A stretch of 13,882 bases of DNA from an uncultured Lachnospiraceae bacterium (GTDB lineage Bacteria; Bacillota; Clostridia; Lachnospirales; Lachnospiraceae), in contig CAUCWU010000024.1 in NCBI GenBank assembly GCA_958446555.1, positions 1 to 13,882 of the forward strand. The letters run 5' to 3'. Below are positions 1-8,065 of this stretch, in pieces; the stretch's first letter is position 1; each line of letters begins with the position of its first letter. A program made the translations under genes and the position numbers. The notes beneath the pieces are model-generated. The model was given only the letters and a program-made list of their open reading frames with translations. It was not told the origin of the DNA and made no database searches.

Positions 1-2475
1 GACGCAATCCTGTGCGACCTGCTTTCCATTGTAATCGTAAGCGACTGCAATCACCATTCCTGACTTTGTGATATCGACATTTGGAATGGCAAATACAAAC
101 GTATCCTGTGGACTGTCACAGCTTCCAACCAACTCGCCATTGACATACAATTCAACTTTTGCCACAGGATCACTTGCAATCAGATAAACCGTCTTTTTCT
201 TCGGATCTCGATAAAGGTATTTTCCTGTTGGCATCCAGAAATTGCCATCAAATGCTTTTTCTTCATAGCGATAATTCGTGCCTTCCTGCTGTGGATAATT
301 CCAGTGACCGACAATTTTAACTGCCGGTTCTCTCGACTGCATCACACGAAAGACCTCAAAGCTTTGCTTTTTGTTTCTTGCTGCATCGACGCGTCCGCTC
401 ATACGGCCATTTTCTGAGTAGGCCTGTCTTCCATGCTGGGCTGAATCGGTCCAACATAAAGCTGCACACGCACTGTACCAGTCATGATGCGATGCGCCAC
501 CAATTCGATCATTGAAAAATTCGCTGTAACCTCTTGCATTGGCAAGAGCAAGCTCCTCTGATGTCAAATCATAGAAATCACCGCCCGGCTGCTTTCTTCC
601 ACCCTTTCCAAGCCATTTATTTTTATAGTCAAAATCTGGTGGTGTGAAATCATCCCAGATTCGTCTTGGCGCTTCCTCTCTGGAATACTCGGTCTCTGTG
701 ATTGGACCATGCTCTGCCAAAAATCGTGCTGCATGGCGATTTAACATCGTTCCAACATATTCCGATTCATTTAATACGTCCTCTGTATTGATCGTTCTGC
801 ATCCCATGAAACGTCCTCTTGATGGATCAAGCTTCTGTTTTAATAGACGCATCTCACGCATATGTTCTTTATTGATTGAATTATTTCCGGCCTCCCAGAA
901 GACAATTGACGGATGATTTCGAAATGCAATGATCACATCGCGCATCAGCTCAACTCTCTGATCCCACTGTCTTCCAAAATTTTCTTTTTCTTTGTCGCCG
1001 GCTGGCTGGGTACAAATGATGCCCTGACGGTCAAACGCGCGAATCTCAGACGGAGCTGCTGCCACATGCATCCAGCGAATATGATTGGCATTGCTCTCTT
1101 TGATTAGTCTTGCATCTTCATCCTTTAACCACTCTGGTGCGATGCCGATTGCCGCCCACTCATTTGTTGCTCTCTGCGCATAGCCGCGAAGCCATACAGG
1201 GGAATCATTGATTAGGACTCCTTTGTCCTTGTCATAGCCAATCTTGCAAAAGCCAGTCTCAATCTCCTGCTCATCCAGACAAATTGCTCCTATCTCATTT
1301 GCATCTGTCTTGTTTGCTTCCTGATCAAGATCTTTTTGTCCGTTTAGGTTGCTTTCGTCCTTTTTGTATAACCTCACAATCACACGGTACAGATATGGAT
1401 CATCAATGCTCCATAAGCGAAGTCCTTTCTTTTCAGATGTTGCTTTTACGACTGTGACATGCTTAGAATCGATTTTTGTCGGTGCAACCTCGTCTTCCTC
1501 CCTTGGAACATAATGACCAGTCTCATCCTTTTTGTAGGCATCCTCCGGCACAATGCTAAGTGGTGAACGTTCTGTTCCCCAAGATGTGAGCATCTGTGGC
1601 TCTGATTTAAAAGCAAAACTTTCTGTACCATCATGGCGAAGCACACTTACCTGTAGCCATGCCATAACCGGATGATTCGTCTCGTTTCGAACCTCTGCCT
1701 CAACAGATACGCTTGCCTTTCCTGAAACAGCCATACCGTTTTCATCTCTACCAGACGCAATTGTATAATCAGAACCATACACATAGCAACCCTTCGTGAG
1801 CAAGTTGCTGTAGAGAGGAAGTGTTAAGTAAACCTTCGGCTTATAATACAGCTTCACTGGGCTTGTTAAGCCTCCGACCGATGGGTTAAAGTCATTGCAA
1901 TTCCAGAAAAAGCCAACACCCTCTTTTTCCTTAGCCACCATCTCATCCTGAGACTGCAAATAGCTTCCCGGCTCTACATCCGGCTCATTTGGTGTTTCCG
2001 CAATACAAAATGGAATGTTTCTTGTCGCCGTATTGTCAGTTGCCACTGCAATCAGATTTTCCTTGCCATATTGAATATATGGTGTCAAATCAAAGCCAAA
2101 CGGTGCAACACCATTTTCATGGTAGCCGACAAGCGAACCATTTAGATACAGATAGCAGGTCTGGCGCACCTTCTCAAATTGAATCAGGACCTTTTGCCCT
2201 TCTCTTTCCTTCGGCACGGTAAACCATTTTCGATAAAAAGCCACAGTGCGCTTCTGACCACTTCCTGCATCCTGAATGCGATCTCGAAACAAATCGCCAT
2301 CATTAAAGGTGTGAGGAAGTGTCACCTCCTCCCAATCCTTCTCCTGATACTCAGGCTGATAAAAGAAATGCCCGTCCTCATCACGCCATTTCGTAAGCGC
2401 ATCCTGCAAAGGGAAGGCATCCGCAAGCCGAAACCTCCATCCATAGTGGAAGTAAAATTCCTTTCCGATACTCAT
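1..2475 (-). CDS. Glycoside hydrolase family 2 protein (beta-galactosidase-like), C-terminus cut by window edge
   Basis: This is an open frame of 825 codons continuing past the left edge. The layout is that of GH2: an N-terminal jelly-roll sugar-binding domain (GWRFRLAD near residue 12, later LPHTFND), Ig-like segments, then a TIM barrel starting near W428 (VWLRGYAQRATNEW). The tail resembles the Ig-like domains that follow the barrel in many GH2 enzymes. The nucleophile is probably E596 in TETEYSREEAPRR. The acid/base motif reads FWEAGNN (W527-N532), so the usual GNE glutamate is Asn. There is no signal peptide, so the enzyme is cytoplasmic. A start at 2475 puts AGGAGG 5 nt upstream; an adjacent ATG at 2478 leaves only 2 nt. 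The gene lies 15 bp after the YetA-like gene and is surely co-transcribed with it. A role in removing galactose or related side-chain sugars from rhamnogalacturonan-I fragments is inferred from context; the exact sugar is unknown. Confidence 0.88.
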   Translation of the reverse strand, partial: MSIGKEFYFHYGWRFRLADAFPLQDALTKWRDEDGHFFYQPEYQEKDWEEVTLPHTFNDGDLFRDRIQDAGSGQKRTVAFYRKWFTVPKEREGQKVLIQFEKVRQTCYLYLNGSLVGYHENGVAPFGFDLTPYIQYGKENLIAVATDNTATRNIPFCIAETPNEPDVEPGSYLQSQDEMVAKEKEGVGFFWNCNDFNPSVGGLTSPVKLYYKPKVYLTLPLYSNLLTKGCYVYGSDYTIASGRDENGMAVSGKASVSVEAEVRNETNHPVMAWLQVSVLRHDGTESFAFKSEPQMLTSWGTERSPLSIVPEDAYKKDETGHYVPREEDEVAPTKIDSKHVTVVKATSEKKGLRLWSIDDPYLYRVIVRLYKKDESNLNGQKDLDQEANKTDANEIGAICLDEQEIETGFCKIGYDKDKGVLINDSPVWLRGYAQRATNEWAAIGIAPEWLKDEDARLIKESNANHIRWMHVAAAPSEIRAFDRQGIICTQPAGDKEKENFGRQWDQRVELMRDVIIAFRNHPSIVFWEAGNNSINKEHMREMRLLKQKLDPSRGRFMGCRTINTEDVLNESEYVGTMLNRHAARFLAEHGPITETEYSREEAPRRIWDDFTPPDFDYKNKWLGKGGRKQPGGDFYDLTSEELALANARGYSEFFNDRIGGASHHDWYSACAALCWTDSAQHGRQAYSENGRMSGRVDAARNKKQSFEVFRVMQSREPAVKIVGHWNYPQQEGTNYRYEEKAFDGNFWMPTGKYLYRDPKKKTVYLIASDPVAKVELYVNGELVGSCDSPQDTFVFAIPNVDITKSGMVIAVAYDYNGKQVAQDCV

Positions 2476-2490
2476 CATAGCCTCCTAATT

Positions 2491-5199
2491 TTATGCTTTG
2501 TGGAACCCACTCTCATCCAACTCAGCGAGCAGCCCCTTTAATTCATCCATCGTCTTTGGCAGTTCTTCTTTGATATAGCAAAGTGCCGTGATGACGTTCA
2601 AACACCACTGCGACGTGAAGTTGGTTGTGATCCACGGGATCTCGTGAAGCACCTCTGCATTGCCAACATTTTTCAGATCATGTGCACAAAAGCCCTCTGT
2701 GTTGTTGTAGGTACACAGTGCATGCAGTAAAATTCTCCAAGTGGTCTTTGCAAGCTCCTTATCCTGTAAGCGGTTTGCACCGTAAGCGGCAAGTCCTGCT
2801 GCCAAAAATGGAAGTGTAAACTGGCGCTCTCCGATGATCCCCTTTGATTCTTCTAACTGCTTTTCTCTTGGAAGATAATAGAAGCGGCCATGCTGTGCCA
2901 ACATATCCTTCCACTCCTCGTCTCCCAACAGATCTGCAATCTCGATCCACACCTGAATTGCACCCATGCATACCTGAAGATGGCTTCCTCCATTTGTGCG
3001 CTCTCCGATATAGCGAAGATGGCAATCCTTTGGATCATACTCAAAATCTGGTCCTGAGGTGAGTCGAAGCGGAAGCTTTTTTAAATCATCAATTCCAATC
3101 TGAATCTTTTCCTTATAAGCTTCATCACCGAAGCGCTCCCACTGTGTCATCCAGTCTGAGCAAAAGCTTGACCAGTCTGGTCCAGAGCGGGCATGTGCCG
3201 GTGCATGCATCTTATCTTTATCAAAGAAAAAGCGAAGTGGATCGGTCGTGACAATCGCCTCATCTGCATCCTTCACATCATCAAACACATCGCTAAGGCG
3301 AAGATCTCCTGTCAAATAGTAGTAGAAACGATGATGACCGGCCATCGCAATGCGGGCTTCCTTGCATGAGCAGCCCCAGTGGCGCACATTGTGGCGAGAG
3401 CCAAGGCCCTTGAGTGGTCCGAAGTGGTAGATATCCACCTCTGAACAGTGTCGGCTCATCGCCTCTGCCATCGTGAAAATATCCTCTCTTCCGGTTCTCA
3501 TAAAGGCAAGCCACAGCCACAGTGTCGGGACAAGCTCCGTATTTTGCCATGCATAGCCGCCCATATCGTAGCGCCAACTATGGCGGTATGGATCATAGGT
3601 ATGCATGATATCACCGTAATTGAACATGCCATACCACTGGCGCACCTCAATCTCTTTTTGGTAGAAATCAAATGCCAGGTCTAGCTGCTCCTCCAAGAAG
3701 CGCTCTACCTCAGTCTCACCTGATGGAAGGCTCCACTCTCCAAACGCTTGAAGCTTCTGATAGACAGCTGGCTCTGCGACATAGACAGGCGGCTTTTGAA
3801 CACTGTCAGAAAAGTTCTTCAAAGCCTTCTCATCCGATCCTGCATCATTTGAAAGCTCAATTGAGAAATTATTGGTGTTGGCAATGCCAAATGCTGATGC
3901 ACCGACAACATCAAAGCCCTCATAGTAGGTCTGCGAGTAACCCTGATCTGCATAATGGCGAAAATCCATCGCTTCCACCTGTGGACACCACAGCCAGAAA
4001 ATCACCTCTGCCATTTTCTGATCAAGATCTCCTGCCTCAATTGCTGACGGATACTTTTGCCAGAAATCCTTTGATGCCAGTCGAAAACTTCCGCTCTCAT
4101 CTGCAATCTCCACACTGCCCGGTGCTCTCATTCCGTGAAGTCCTTCAATATAACAACAGTTTGGATTGTAAATTTTCTTTTTAATTGAAAAATGGGTGGC
4201 ACTGTTCTGGCAAAGTAGATATCGACTCCAAATTGGCATATTTTGGGATGCCTCAATCGCAGTTGCACTCGCTTCATCGCGCGATGCATCTAAATCAAGC
4301 ATCTGTCCGTTTGTCTGAGCCTCATAAATCTCTGGTGCGACTCTTGGATGCCAACAAAGAAGCTCGGCCATCTCCTCATGAAAGCTTCCATGATCGGTGC
4401 CAAAACGGATATGGCGATTGTACATTGCACCATTCATTGGGCGATGGAAACGCACACCAAGACCCTTTAAGAAATCCTGATTCTCATCGCCATCAAATAA
4501 AAAGGTATGCTCAAAATCAACCTTTGGGCTATTCAGATAAAAGGTCTCTCTGATGACAAACGGAAGCACCTTTCGACCATCCACATTACTTACATGGGTT
4601 CCTCTGACGCAGAAAGTCACACAAACTGGGCCAACTTGCTCGATGGCTACCGATGTAATCTCTCCAGTATACGGAACTGTTTTTTGAATCAATACGCCGT
4701 TTCTCACGCTTCTTTCTTCTAGCTGAAGCATCAATTCAGCATCCGTTACATGAAGCTTTCCATCTACTGTCATATCGGTAAAAAGCTTTGTTCCGCTCTT
4801 TGGCACACACGCACGAACACATCCAGCTTCTACCAGATATGCGTCATCACTTTCTGTTACAGATAGCGACGGCTCAATCTGTTTTCTATTTTTTTCAGCC
4901 TCATTCGCATCTTCACCAGCTTTCACTGTCACGATGAGTTCTTTTCCGATTTTTCCACTGTCAGCCGTGTGGGCTGTCCACTTTATGGAACCGTCCGGCC
5001 AATAGGCTGTGACTCTCGCCTGAGATGGGATTGTTTCATTTCCTGCTGTCACAACAAAAAAGTCGTTCTTTTGCACAGAGCCTTTCTCCCACATACAGCC
5101 CCAAGTCGTATAACCATAAGGCTTTCTATTTTCCAGCAAAGAAAGCGCCATTGCTAAAGCCTTATTCTCTCCACTTGCCATTTCTTCCATCTTCTCCAT
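2491..5199 (-). CDS. YetA-like protein, PcRGLX exo-rhamnogalacturonan lyase family (PL26-like)
   Basis: About 902 residues, similar in length to B. subtilis YetA. The N-terminal RIFT-barrel domain is marked by YGYTTWGCMWEKG (residues 28-40) and TAYWPDGSIKW (64-74). The second half is the alpha/alpha toroid, with GGYAWQNTELVPTLWLWLAFMRTGR and, further on, the conserved RHNVRHW at 602-608. I recognise these segments from the YetA/PcRGLX family, whose fungal member cleaves rhamnogalacturonan exolytically by beta-elimination. There is no signal peptide, so the substrate must be imported first. The frame also allows a TTG start at 5220 and ATG starts at 5190 and 5181. None has a clear Shine-Dalgarno; 5199 is the longest ATG option. 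Upstream lies a strong hairpin after the binding-protein gene; 15 bp downstream starts the GH2 gene. Family assignment is firm; lyase activity for this protein is inferred. Confidence 0.87.
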   Translation of the reverse strand: MEKMEEMASGENKALAMALSLLENRKPYGYTTWGCMWEKGSVQKNDFFVVTAGNETIPSQARVTAYWPDGSIKWTAHTADSGKIGKELIVTVKAGEDANEAEKNRKQIEPSLSVTESDDAYLVEAGCVRACVPKSGTKLFTDMTVDGKLHVTDAELMLQLEERSVRNGVLIQKTVPYTGEITSVAIEQVGPVCVTFCVRGTHVSNVDGRKVLPFVIRETFYLNSPKVDFEHTFLFDGDENQDFLKGLGVRFHRPMNGAMYNRHIRFGTDHGSFHEEMAELLCWHPRVAPEIYEAQTNGQMLDLDASRDEASATAIEASQNMPIWSRYLLCQNSATHFSIKKKIYNPNCCYIEGLHGMRAPGSVEIADESGSFRLASKDFWQKYPSAIEAGDLDQKMAEVIFWLWCPQVEAMDFRHYADQGYSQTYYEGFDVVGASAFGIANTNNFSIELSNDAGSDEKALKNFSDSVQKPPVYVAEPAVYQKLQAFGEWSLPSGETEVERFLEEQLDLAFDFYQKEIEVRQWYGMFNYGDIMHTYDPYRHSWRYDMGGYAWQNTELVPTLWLWLAFMRTGREDIFTMAEAMSRHCSEVDIYHFGPLKGLGSRHNVRHWGCSCKEARIAMAGHHRFYYYLTGDLRLSDVFDDVKDADEAIVTTDPLRFFFDKDKMHAPAHARSGPDWSSFCSDWMTQWERFGDEAYKEKIQIGIDDLKKLPLRLTSGPDFEYDPKDCHLRYIGERTNGGSHLQVCMGAIQVWIEIADLLGDEEWKDMLAQHGRFYYLPREKQLEESKGIIGERQFTLPFLAAGLAAYGANRLQDKELAKTTWRILLHALCTYNNTEGFCAHDLKNVGNAEVLHEIPWITTNFTSQWCLNVITALCYIKEELPKTMDELKGLLAELDESGFHKA

Positions 5200-5247
5200 T
5201 TTTTCTTGTCTTTCTTCCAAACGATACTGATACCTACGAACAGCAAA

Positions 5248-5275
5248 GGGGCACCCAGTCGAAACTAGGTGCCCC
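5248..5275 (-). terminator. Strong hairpin after the binding-protein gene (partial terminator or mRNA-protecting stem)
   Basis: A 12-bp stem (5248-5259 with 5264-5275) including one G-U pair, capped by a UUCG tetraloop on the minus-strand transcript. It lies 91 bp past the stop of the binding-protein gene and about 50 bp before the YetA-like gene. The following bases on the minus strand are TTTGCTGTT, a weak U-tract. I read it as an attenuating terminator or 3'-end stabiliser that keeps binding-protein mRNA more abundant than the enzyme mRNAs. Confidence 0.7.
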
Positions 5276-5366
5276 CACTACCGCTTTGGTATCACACCAT
5301 TGACGGTTTTCTTTTAATATTTATGCCTACGAATTGCTTCGTTGCTACGCGCCCCTGGCATTACAC

Positions 5367-6974
5367 TTATTCAGCCTGGCTGGAAGCTTCCTCTGTAGCT
5401 ACCTCTTCAGTTGCTACTTCCTCGGTTGCTGCCTCAGTATTCTCATCATCAGAAGCAGTTGCCTGATCTGCTGCATACATCTCGTTGATCTCAGCAATCA
5501 GATCATCGCCGCCCTTAGCTGACCAGTCATCCCAAGCATCCTGCAGACCCTGCTCGTCGATAACACCACAGATATACTGTGTTCTTGCCTCAGACAGGAT
5601 GTTATCAAGATCAGCACCGTACTTGGAGTAGGTCTCAGAACCGGACAGATAAGCAAGTGCTGGGTTGGTAACTGCTACCGGACGGGTTCTCTGCTCGTAG
5701 CACTCGGTCAGAGCCTCATCTCTTTCGGTCTGCTTTAACGGCTTCTTGTCATCCGGATATCCTGGGATATAAGCTACCATCTGGTTCAGACCAAGATTTG
5801 GATTCTCACTGGTATCGCGATCAGCAATAACCTCTACCTGACCATCTTCAGTCCAGTTGTAAGTAACACCTTCCAGACCATAATCAGCCAGAATTAACAT
5901 ATCATAATCATTTAACTTATCCAGGAAGGTAAGTGCATTGATTACATCTTCCTCAGTCTTAGCACCATCGGTAGTGATTACATAGTAACCATTGTAACCG
6001 GATGTAGCAAGTGTTGTGTTGTTGATAACACCAAGCAGATTCATGGATGCATACTCATCTGGATTGGTAACAGACGGAACCTCGTTGTTTACGAAGTAGT
6101 CCCAAATACGACGGCCACTATCCATAACGTCGATGAATACACCATTCTGACCCTTCTTGCAACCGTTTGACCACTCAGAAGTATCGATTGTTACCCAATC
6201 TGGAGTCATTAAACCATCGTCATAAACCTTCTTTAACCAGTCGATTGCTTCCTTGTACTCAGCAGTCTGATGTACCGGAACCAGCTTTCCATCCTGCTCT
6301 ACCCAACCGTTACCACAGCCAAACCAAGTCTGAACGATATCAAACGGTCCTGTGTACTTGGTCATCTCCATACCATAGGTATCATTTGCACCGTTTCCAT
6401 CTGGATCCTTATAGGTGAACGCATATAACATATCATAAACATCATCGATGGTCTGCGGAACGCCTAAGCCTAACCTATCAGCCCAGTCCTGACGATAGGA
6501 GATACCGTAACGTCCAAGCTCACGAACACGCGGGATACCAATCACCTCACCGCCTACAGTCAGACCCTTTAAGGTTTCCTTGTTTACCTGAGACAGGTTC
6601 GGGAACTTCTCGCTGTCATCTAAGAACTCAGACAGATCCCAGAATGCACCTTCCTCAGCTGCAGATACGATGGTTCCGTTCATAGCGCCACCACAGGTTA
6701 AAATCATTGGCATGTTATCAAAATCCATCAGAGTGGTTCCAAGGATCTGATCATAAGCGCCATTGTCTCCCCACTTAATCTCAAAGTTGATTCCAGTGTA
6801 ATCCTTTACTCTCTGAATAACCTCATCAGAACCCTCATTCTTTAAGCTCTTACCAGCATTGTACTCCGGAACCAGTAAGGTTACGGTTGGCTGCTCATCT
6901 GCAAATGCCATAGATGGGATCATAGTTGCTGCCATTGCTGCTGCCATACCAGCTGCCACAAATTTCTTGTTCAT
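5367..6974 (-). CDS. Extracellular solute-binding protein of a CUT1 sugar importer (LplA-like, family 1)
   Basis: A 535-residue protein that should capture oligosaccharides outside the cell for the two permeases encoded upstream. A typical secretion signal (MNKKFVAAG, then an Ala/Met-rich core) ends in AFA before DEQ at residues 26-28, a type I signal-peptidase site. There is no lipobox cysteine, although most Gram-positive binding proteins are lipoproteins. Residues 190-198 (DPDGNGAND) match the EF-hand-like calcium loop seen in AlgQ2-type binding proteins. The last 30 or so residues are low-complexity and acidic, with three ATEE repeats. AGGAGGG lies 8 nt before the ATG. The gene is framed by hairpins at 7011-7045 and 5248-5275 and may have its own weak promoter near 7094. 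Rhamnogalacturonan-derived ligands are inferred from the neighbours. Confidence 0.92.
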   Translation of the reverse strand: MNKKFVAAGMAAAMAATMIPSMAFADEQPTVTLLVPEYNAGKSLKNEGSDEVIQRVKDYTGINFEIKWGDNGAYDQILGTTLMDFDNMPMILTCGGAMNGTIVSAAEEGAFWDLSEFLDDSEKFPNLSQVNKETLKGLTVGGEVIGIPRVRELGRYGISYRQDWADRLGLGVPQTIDDVYDMLYAFTYKDPDGNGANDTYGMEMTKYTGPFDIVQTWFGCGNGWVEQDGKLVPVHQTAEYKEAIDWLKKVYDDGLMTPDWVTIDTSEWSNGCKKGQNGVFIDVMDSGRRIWDYFVNNEVPSVTNPDEYASMNLLGVINNTTLATSGYNGYYVITTDGAKTEEDVINALTFLDKLNDYDMLILADYGLEGVTYNWTEDGQVEVIADRDTSENPNLGLNQMVAYIPGYPDDKKPLKQTERDEALTECYEQRTRPVAVTNPALAYLSGSETYSKYGADLDNILSEARTQYICGVIDEQGLQDAWDDWSAKGGDDLIAEINEMYAADQATASDDENTEAATEEVATEEVATEEASSQAE

Positions 6975-7010
6975 TTTTTTATACCCTCCTAAATAAATAG
7001 TTTGGTAGCT

Positions 7011-7045
7011 TTCGGGCTGATTCAGGTTTTTACTGTCAGCCCGAA
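7011..7045 (-). other. Intercistronic hairpin in the leader of the binding-protein gene
   Basis: A perfect 10-bp inverted repeat (TTCGGGCTGA, 7011-7020, with TCAGCCCGAA, 7036-7045). The stem continues with CAG/CTG (7023-7025 with 7033-7035) after a 2-nt bulge, leaving a 7-nt loop. No U-tract follows on either strand, so it is unlikely to be a terminator. It ends 37 bp before the start codon and could block 5'-end decay or direct processing between the permease and binding-protein messages. Confidence 0.65.
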
Positions 7046-7093
7046 TTCACTGCCTATGAAAGATGATCTGCGGATAATCAATAATCCACTCTC

Positions 7094-7102
7094 ATTTTAT
7101 CA
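7094..7102 (-). promoter_or_regulatory. Possible extended -10 promoter for the binding-protein gene
   Basis: On the minus strand TGATAAAAT reads as an extended -10 (TGn plus TAAAAT, one mismatch to TATAAT). No good -35 lies 17 bp upstream. It sits about 120 bp before the binding-protein ATG and would put the 7011-7045 hairpin in the leader. This is a weak call based on one element. Confidence 0.3.
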
Positions 7103-7143
7103 CTTCGATTGTATTCCCTGTGCCTCTAAACTTAGGTGAGACA

Positions 7144-8052
7144 TCAGCCCTTAACTGCACCTACCATAACACCCTGAGTAAAGAACTTCTGGATGAATGG
7201 GTATACGCAAAGGATCGGAACGGTTGCTACTACGGTAGATGCCATACGAACAGCCTTGGACGGCGGAGCACCATTGGAACCCCAGTCCATCGTCTCATCC
7301 TGTTCTGCCTGCTGAGCATGCTGCATAACCTCACGCAGTACCTGCTGTACAACCTTCATGTTTACATTGTCGATATACAGCAATGAATTAAAGTAAGCAT
7401 TCCAGTGACCTACTGCATAGAACAGACCTACGGAAGCCAAAACCGGTTTGGAAAGAGGAAGAACAACCTTGACAAAAATTGTAAGGTCAGATGCACCATC
7501 AATATGAGATGCCTCCTCAAGCTCCTTCGGAAGTCCCTGGAAATAGTTCTTGATAATAATCATATTGAATGCACTGATCGCACCTGGCAACCACAGTGCC
7601 CAATAAGTATTACGAAGATGAAGAATATTTACAACTAAGATATAGCTCGGTACCATACCGCCGCCAAACAGCATCGTAACAATAACCATGTTGGTGATAC
7701 CGTTTCTCCAACGGAAATCCGAACGTGCCAGAGGATATGCAAGTGTTGTACTCATAAACATGTTGATTGCCGTACCAACAACTGTTACAAGTAAGGAGTT
7801 TGCAAGACCTCTAAAAATAGAACCATCTTTTACAATGTAAGAATATGCATTGCTGGAAAATACAGTTGGAAACAGGAAGAAGGACTTCTCAGTCAGCTCC
7901 TGATCTGTTGCAAACGAACCAGCCAGCACATACAAAAATGGGATAACGGTTGCTACGGCAAAAAGTGCTACAAAGAGATACAGAAGAACCTGCACAAATG
8001 CATCACCAGGCGACCGCTTGATTTTATTTGCTCTTGAAATATTGTTAGCCAT
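7144..8052 (-). CDS. CUT1 ABC transporter permease, LplC/YtcP-like
   Basis: A 302-residue inner-membrane subunit of the sugar importer. Hydrophobic helices begin near residue 20 (VQVLLYLFVALFAVATVIPFLY). The cytoplasmic EAA loop, which docks the ATPase, is EEASHIDGASDLTIF starting at residue 179. The C-terminus GVMVGAVKG fits the LplC/YtcP subgroup, whose members end in GV-(M/T)-xGAxKG. I chose the ATG at 8052 over a start at 8112 because AGGAGG lies 8 nt upstream and overlaps the stop codon of the preceding permease (TAAGGAGG); the longer form would overlap that gene by 47 bp. The close spacing suggests coupled translation of the two permeases. No ATPase gene is nearby; LplABC-type systems usually share an MsmX-like ATPase encoded elsewhere. 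Confidence 0.93.
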   Translation of the reverse strand: MANNISRANKIKRSPGDAFVQVLLYLFVALFAVATVIPFLYVLAGSFATDQELTEKSFFLFPTVFSSNAYSYIVKDGSIFRGLANSLLVTVVGTAINMFMSTTLAYPLARSDFRWRNGITNMVIVTMLFGGGMVPSYILVVNILHLRNTYWALWLPGAISAFNMIIIKNYFQGLPKELEEASHIDGASDLTIFVKVVLPLSKPVLASVGLFYAVGHWNAYFNSLLYIDNVNMKVVQQVLREVMQHAQQAEQDETMDWGSNGAPPSKAVRMASTVVATVPILCVYPFIQKFFTQGVMVGAVKG

Positions 8053-8065
8053 CGCTTTTGCCTCC

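Noticed and set aside
3672..4553. Plus-strand open frames of 122 and 170 codons opposite the YetA-like gene
   Set aside because: They are antisense shadows of a recognised gene, with low-complexity His/Ser/Pro-rich translations and no ribosome sites or family motifs.
5397..5432. Short tandem DNA repeat as a CRISPR or minisatellite
   Set aside because: The units are in frame, code for the ATEE tail of the binding protein, and have no spacers.
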